The position numbers and the translations under genes are program-made. Below the pieces are notes generated by a model. The model was not told the origin of the DNA, did not search any database, and saw nothing but the letters and a program-made list of their open reading frames with translations. DNA of 46,349 bases. Source: an uncultured Gammaproteobacteria bacterium. GTDB taxonomy: Bacteria; Pseudomonadota; Gammaproteobacteria; Arenicellales; JAANXG01. Below, one piece after another: positions 45,308 through 46,349 of the stretch. The stretch is from positions 1 to 46,349 of the forward strand of contig CAMYKW010000023.1 in NCBI GenBank assembly GCA_947259175.1. Direction: 5' to 3'. Each line of letters starts with the position of its first letter. Position 1 is the stretch's first letter.

Positions 45308-46258
45308 ATGTCTGTTTCGAATATATGCATACTGGGCGGCACCGGATTCGTCGGCCACAGCATCGCCGCCAAACTGGCCGCTCGCGGTCACAAAGTCCGA
45401 GTCCTCACACGCCGCCGGGAGCGCCATCGCGACATGCTGGTGCTTCCCTCTCTGACCCTCGCCGAGGGCGACGTTTGTGAATTGGGGTTCTTGCGGGAAC
45501 ATTTTCAAAACGCGGACGTCGTGATCAACCTCGTCGGAATCCTCAATTCTGCGGGAAAAAACAATTTTCAACGGGTTCACGTCGACCTCGTCAACAACGT
45601 GATCGAAGCGATGCAACAGACCGGGGTGGGGCGCTTACTCCACATGAGCGCTCTCAACGCCAGCAGCGAAGGACCCAGCAAATACCTGCGCTCCAAGGCC
45701 GAAGCCGAGGATCGGCTGCACGAATTGTCGGCCGCGAATGGTTTTGCAGTGACCAGCTTTAGTCCTTCGGTCATCTTCGGGCCCGGCGACAGTTTTATCA
45801 ACCGTTTCGCGAAACTGCTGCGCATGGCGCCCAAAGTGCTGCCGCTTGCATGCCCGAATGCGCGTTTCCAACCGGTCTATGTGGAGGATGTCGCCGCGTG
45901 TTTCGTCGAAGCCATGCACCACCACGACACGTTCGGACACCGATACAATTTGTGCGGGCCCCGGTCGTATACGCTTCTGGAACTGGTTACCTACATCGCG
46001 GAACTCATAGACGTGCGCTGTCGCATTGTGAAGCTGTCCGACTGGCAATCACGGCTGCAAGCCGCGGTCATGCAGTGGCTTCCCGGCAAACCGTTTACGC
46101 TGGACAACTATCACTCGATGACGGTCGACAGCGTCTGCGAAAGCGATTTTCCAGACGTGTTTGATGTGACGCCGCAGCCGTTGGAGGCGATTGTGCCTGC
46201 GTATCTGCACGAACCGGAGCGGCATTTCGACGCGTATCGCAGGCTCGCGCGGCGCTAG
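45308..46258 (+). CDS. NAD(P)-dependent epimerase/dehydratase, NDUFA9-like
   Basis: A 316-residue atypical short-chain-dehydrogenase-fold protein. An N-terminal Rossmann loop GGTGFVG (~10-16), VINLVGIL, HMSALNAS, then YLRSKAEAE (Tyr-x3-Lys), SFSPSVIFGPGD and FQPVYVEDVA are typical of the complex I NDUFA9-subunit-like family. The substrate is unknown; a role in quinone or respiratory-chain maintenance is only inference. The stop codon (46256-46258) falls inside the right-end repeat (46254-46292), so the repeat edge abuts the coding end. Confidence 0.85.
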   Translation: MSVSNICILGGTGFVGHSIAAKLAARGHKVRVLTRRRERHRDMLVLPSLTLAEGDVCELGFLREHFQNADVVINLVGILNSAGKNNFQRVHVDLVNNVIEAMQQTGVGRLLHMSALNASSEGPSKYLRSKAEAEDRLHELSAANGFAVTSFSPSVIFGPGDSFINRFAKLLRMAPKVLPLACPNARFQPVYVEDVAACFVEAMHHHDTFGHRYNLCGPRSYTLLELVTYIAELIDVRCRIVKLSDWQSRLQAAVMQWLPGKPFTLDNYHSMTVDSVCESDFPDVFDVTPQPLEAIVPAYLHEPERHFDAYRRLARR

Positions 46259-46349
46259 CCCGCATTTCTCACCAGGATCCCGGATGCTGGCGAAGAGACC
46301 GGGCGACTGGACGCCGCGCTGGAACGAAACCCATAGCCGTAGCTATGGG
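46254..46349 (-). repeat. Right-end copy of the inverted terminal repeat
   Basis: 46254-46292 is the exact reverse complement of 62-100. The outermost 46330-46337 and 46342-46349 form an 8-bp stem CCCATAGC/GCTATGGG with a CGTA loop, against a two-base loop in the left copy. The window ends at the last base of the stem. The GCTAGC at the inner edge is palindromic. Confidence 0.85.

Noticed and set aside
1-46349. Window as a complete circular or linear element with terminal repeats
   Set aside because: The end repeats are inverted, short and imperfect outside 39 bases. Contents are chromosomal housekeeping genes with no replication or partition genes, so repeat-limited contig ends fit better.

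Overview
The window reads as one stretch of a gammaproteobacterial chromosome, most likely a metagenomic contig. Nearly all of it is dense, complete housekeeping and type IV pilus genes. From memory, the block pilG-H-I-J-chpA / gshB-tonB-yqgE-ruvX-pyrR-pyrB-pyrC' / pilU-pilT / yggS-proC-yggT-yggU-metX-metW matches the Pseudomonas aeruginosa locus around PA0389-PA0415 closely. Best family matches are also gammaproteobacterial (GshB, PilT/PilU, ChpA, XthA/Crc-like, AmpG). No rRNA, tRNA, CRISPR array, prophage or intact transposase gene was seen.

Layout. Positions 6-100 and 46254-46349 hold inverted copies of a repeat, so the contig probably ends in repeats. A 2074-residue surface protein (152-6376, minus) has an inverse-autotransporter barrel, two beta-helical blocks and a C-terminal S74-type (phage tail-spike chaperone/autoprotease) domain. 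It has its own promoter and is separated from the next unit by a strong terminator and a 110-bp MITE-like element. Then comes a minus-strand carbon operon in transcription order tkt-gap-pgk-pyk-fba (13736 down to 6660), the reductive-pentose-phosphate/glycolysis set. bioA follows on the plus strand.

The twitching chemosensory operon pilG-pilH-pilI-pilJ-chpA-chpC runs on the minus strand (25331 to 15512), preceded by a free-standing HAD phosphatase. The plus-strand run gshB, tonB, yqgE, ruvX, pyrR, pyrB, pyrC' (26314-32323) ends in convergent overlap with pilT-pilU (minus, 34495-32313). A plus-strand run follows: yggS, proC, yggT, yggU, a dynamin-like GTPase, metX, a SRAP/YedK DNA-crosslink protein, metW. 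It converges on xth-ampG (minus), and pyrE plus an NDUFA9-like epimerase finish the window.

How the genes work together. PilG/PilH/PilI/PilJ/ChpA/ChpC would sense surface contact and control the PilT/PilU retraction motors. A TonB3-like protein encoded nearby is linked to twitching in Pseudomonas. pyrR/pyrB/pyrC' and pyrE serve UMP synthesis, and metX/metW serve methionine. The most unusual item is the inverse autotransporter carrying an S74-type domain at its distal end. Secondary points are the dynamin-like GTPase and the SRAP gene inserted in otherwise conserved neighbourhoods, and a catalytically intact exonuclease III at the place where pseudomonads carry the non-nuclease Crc.
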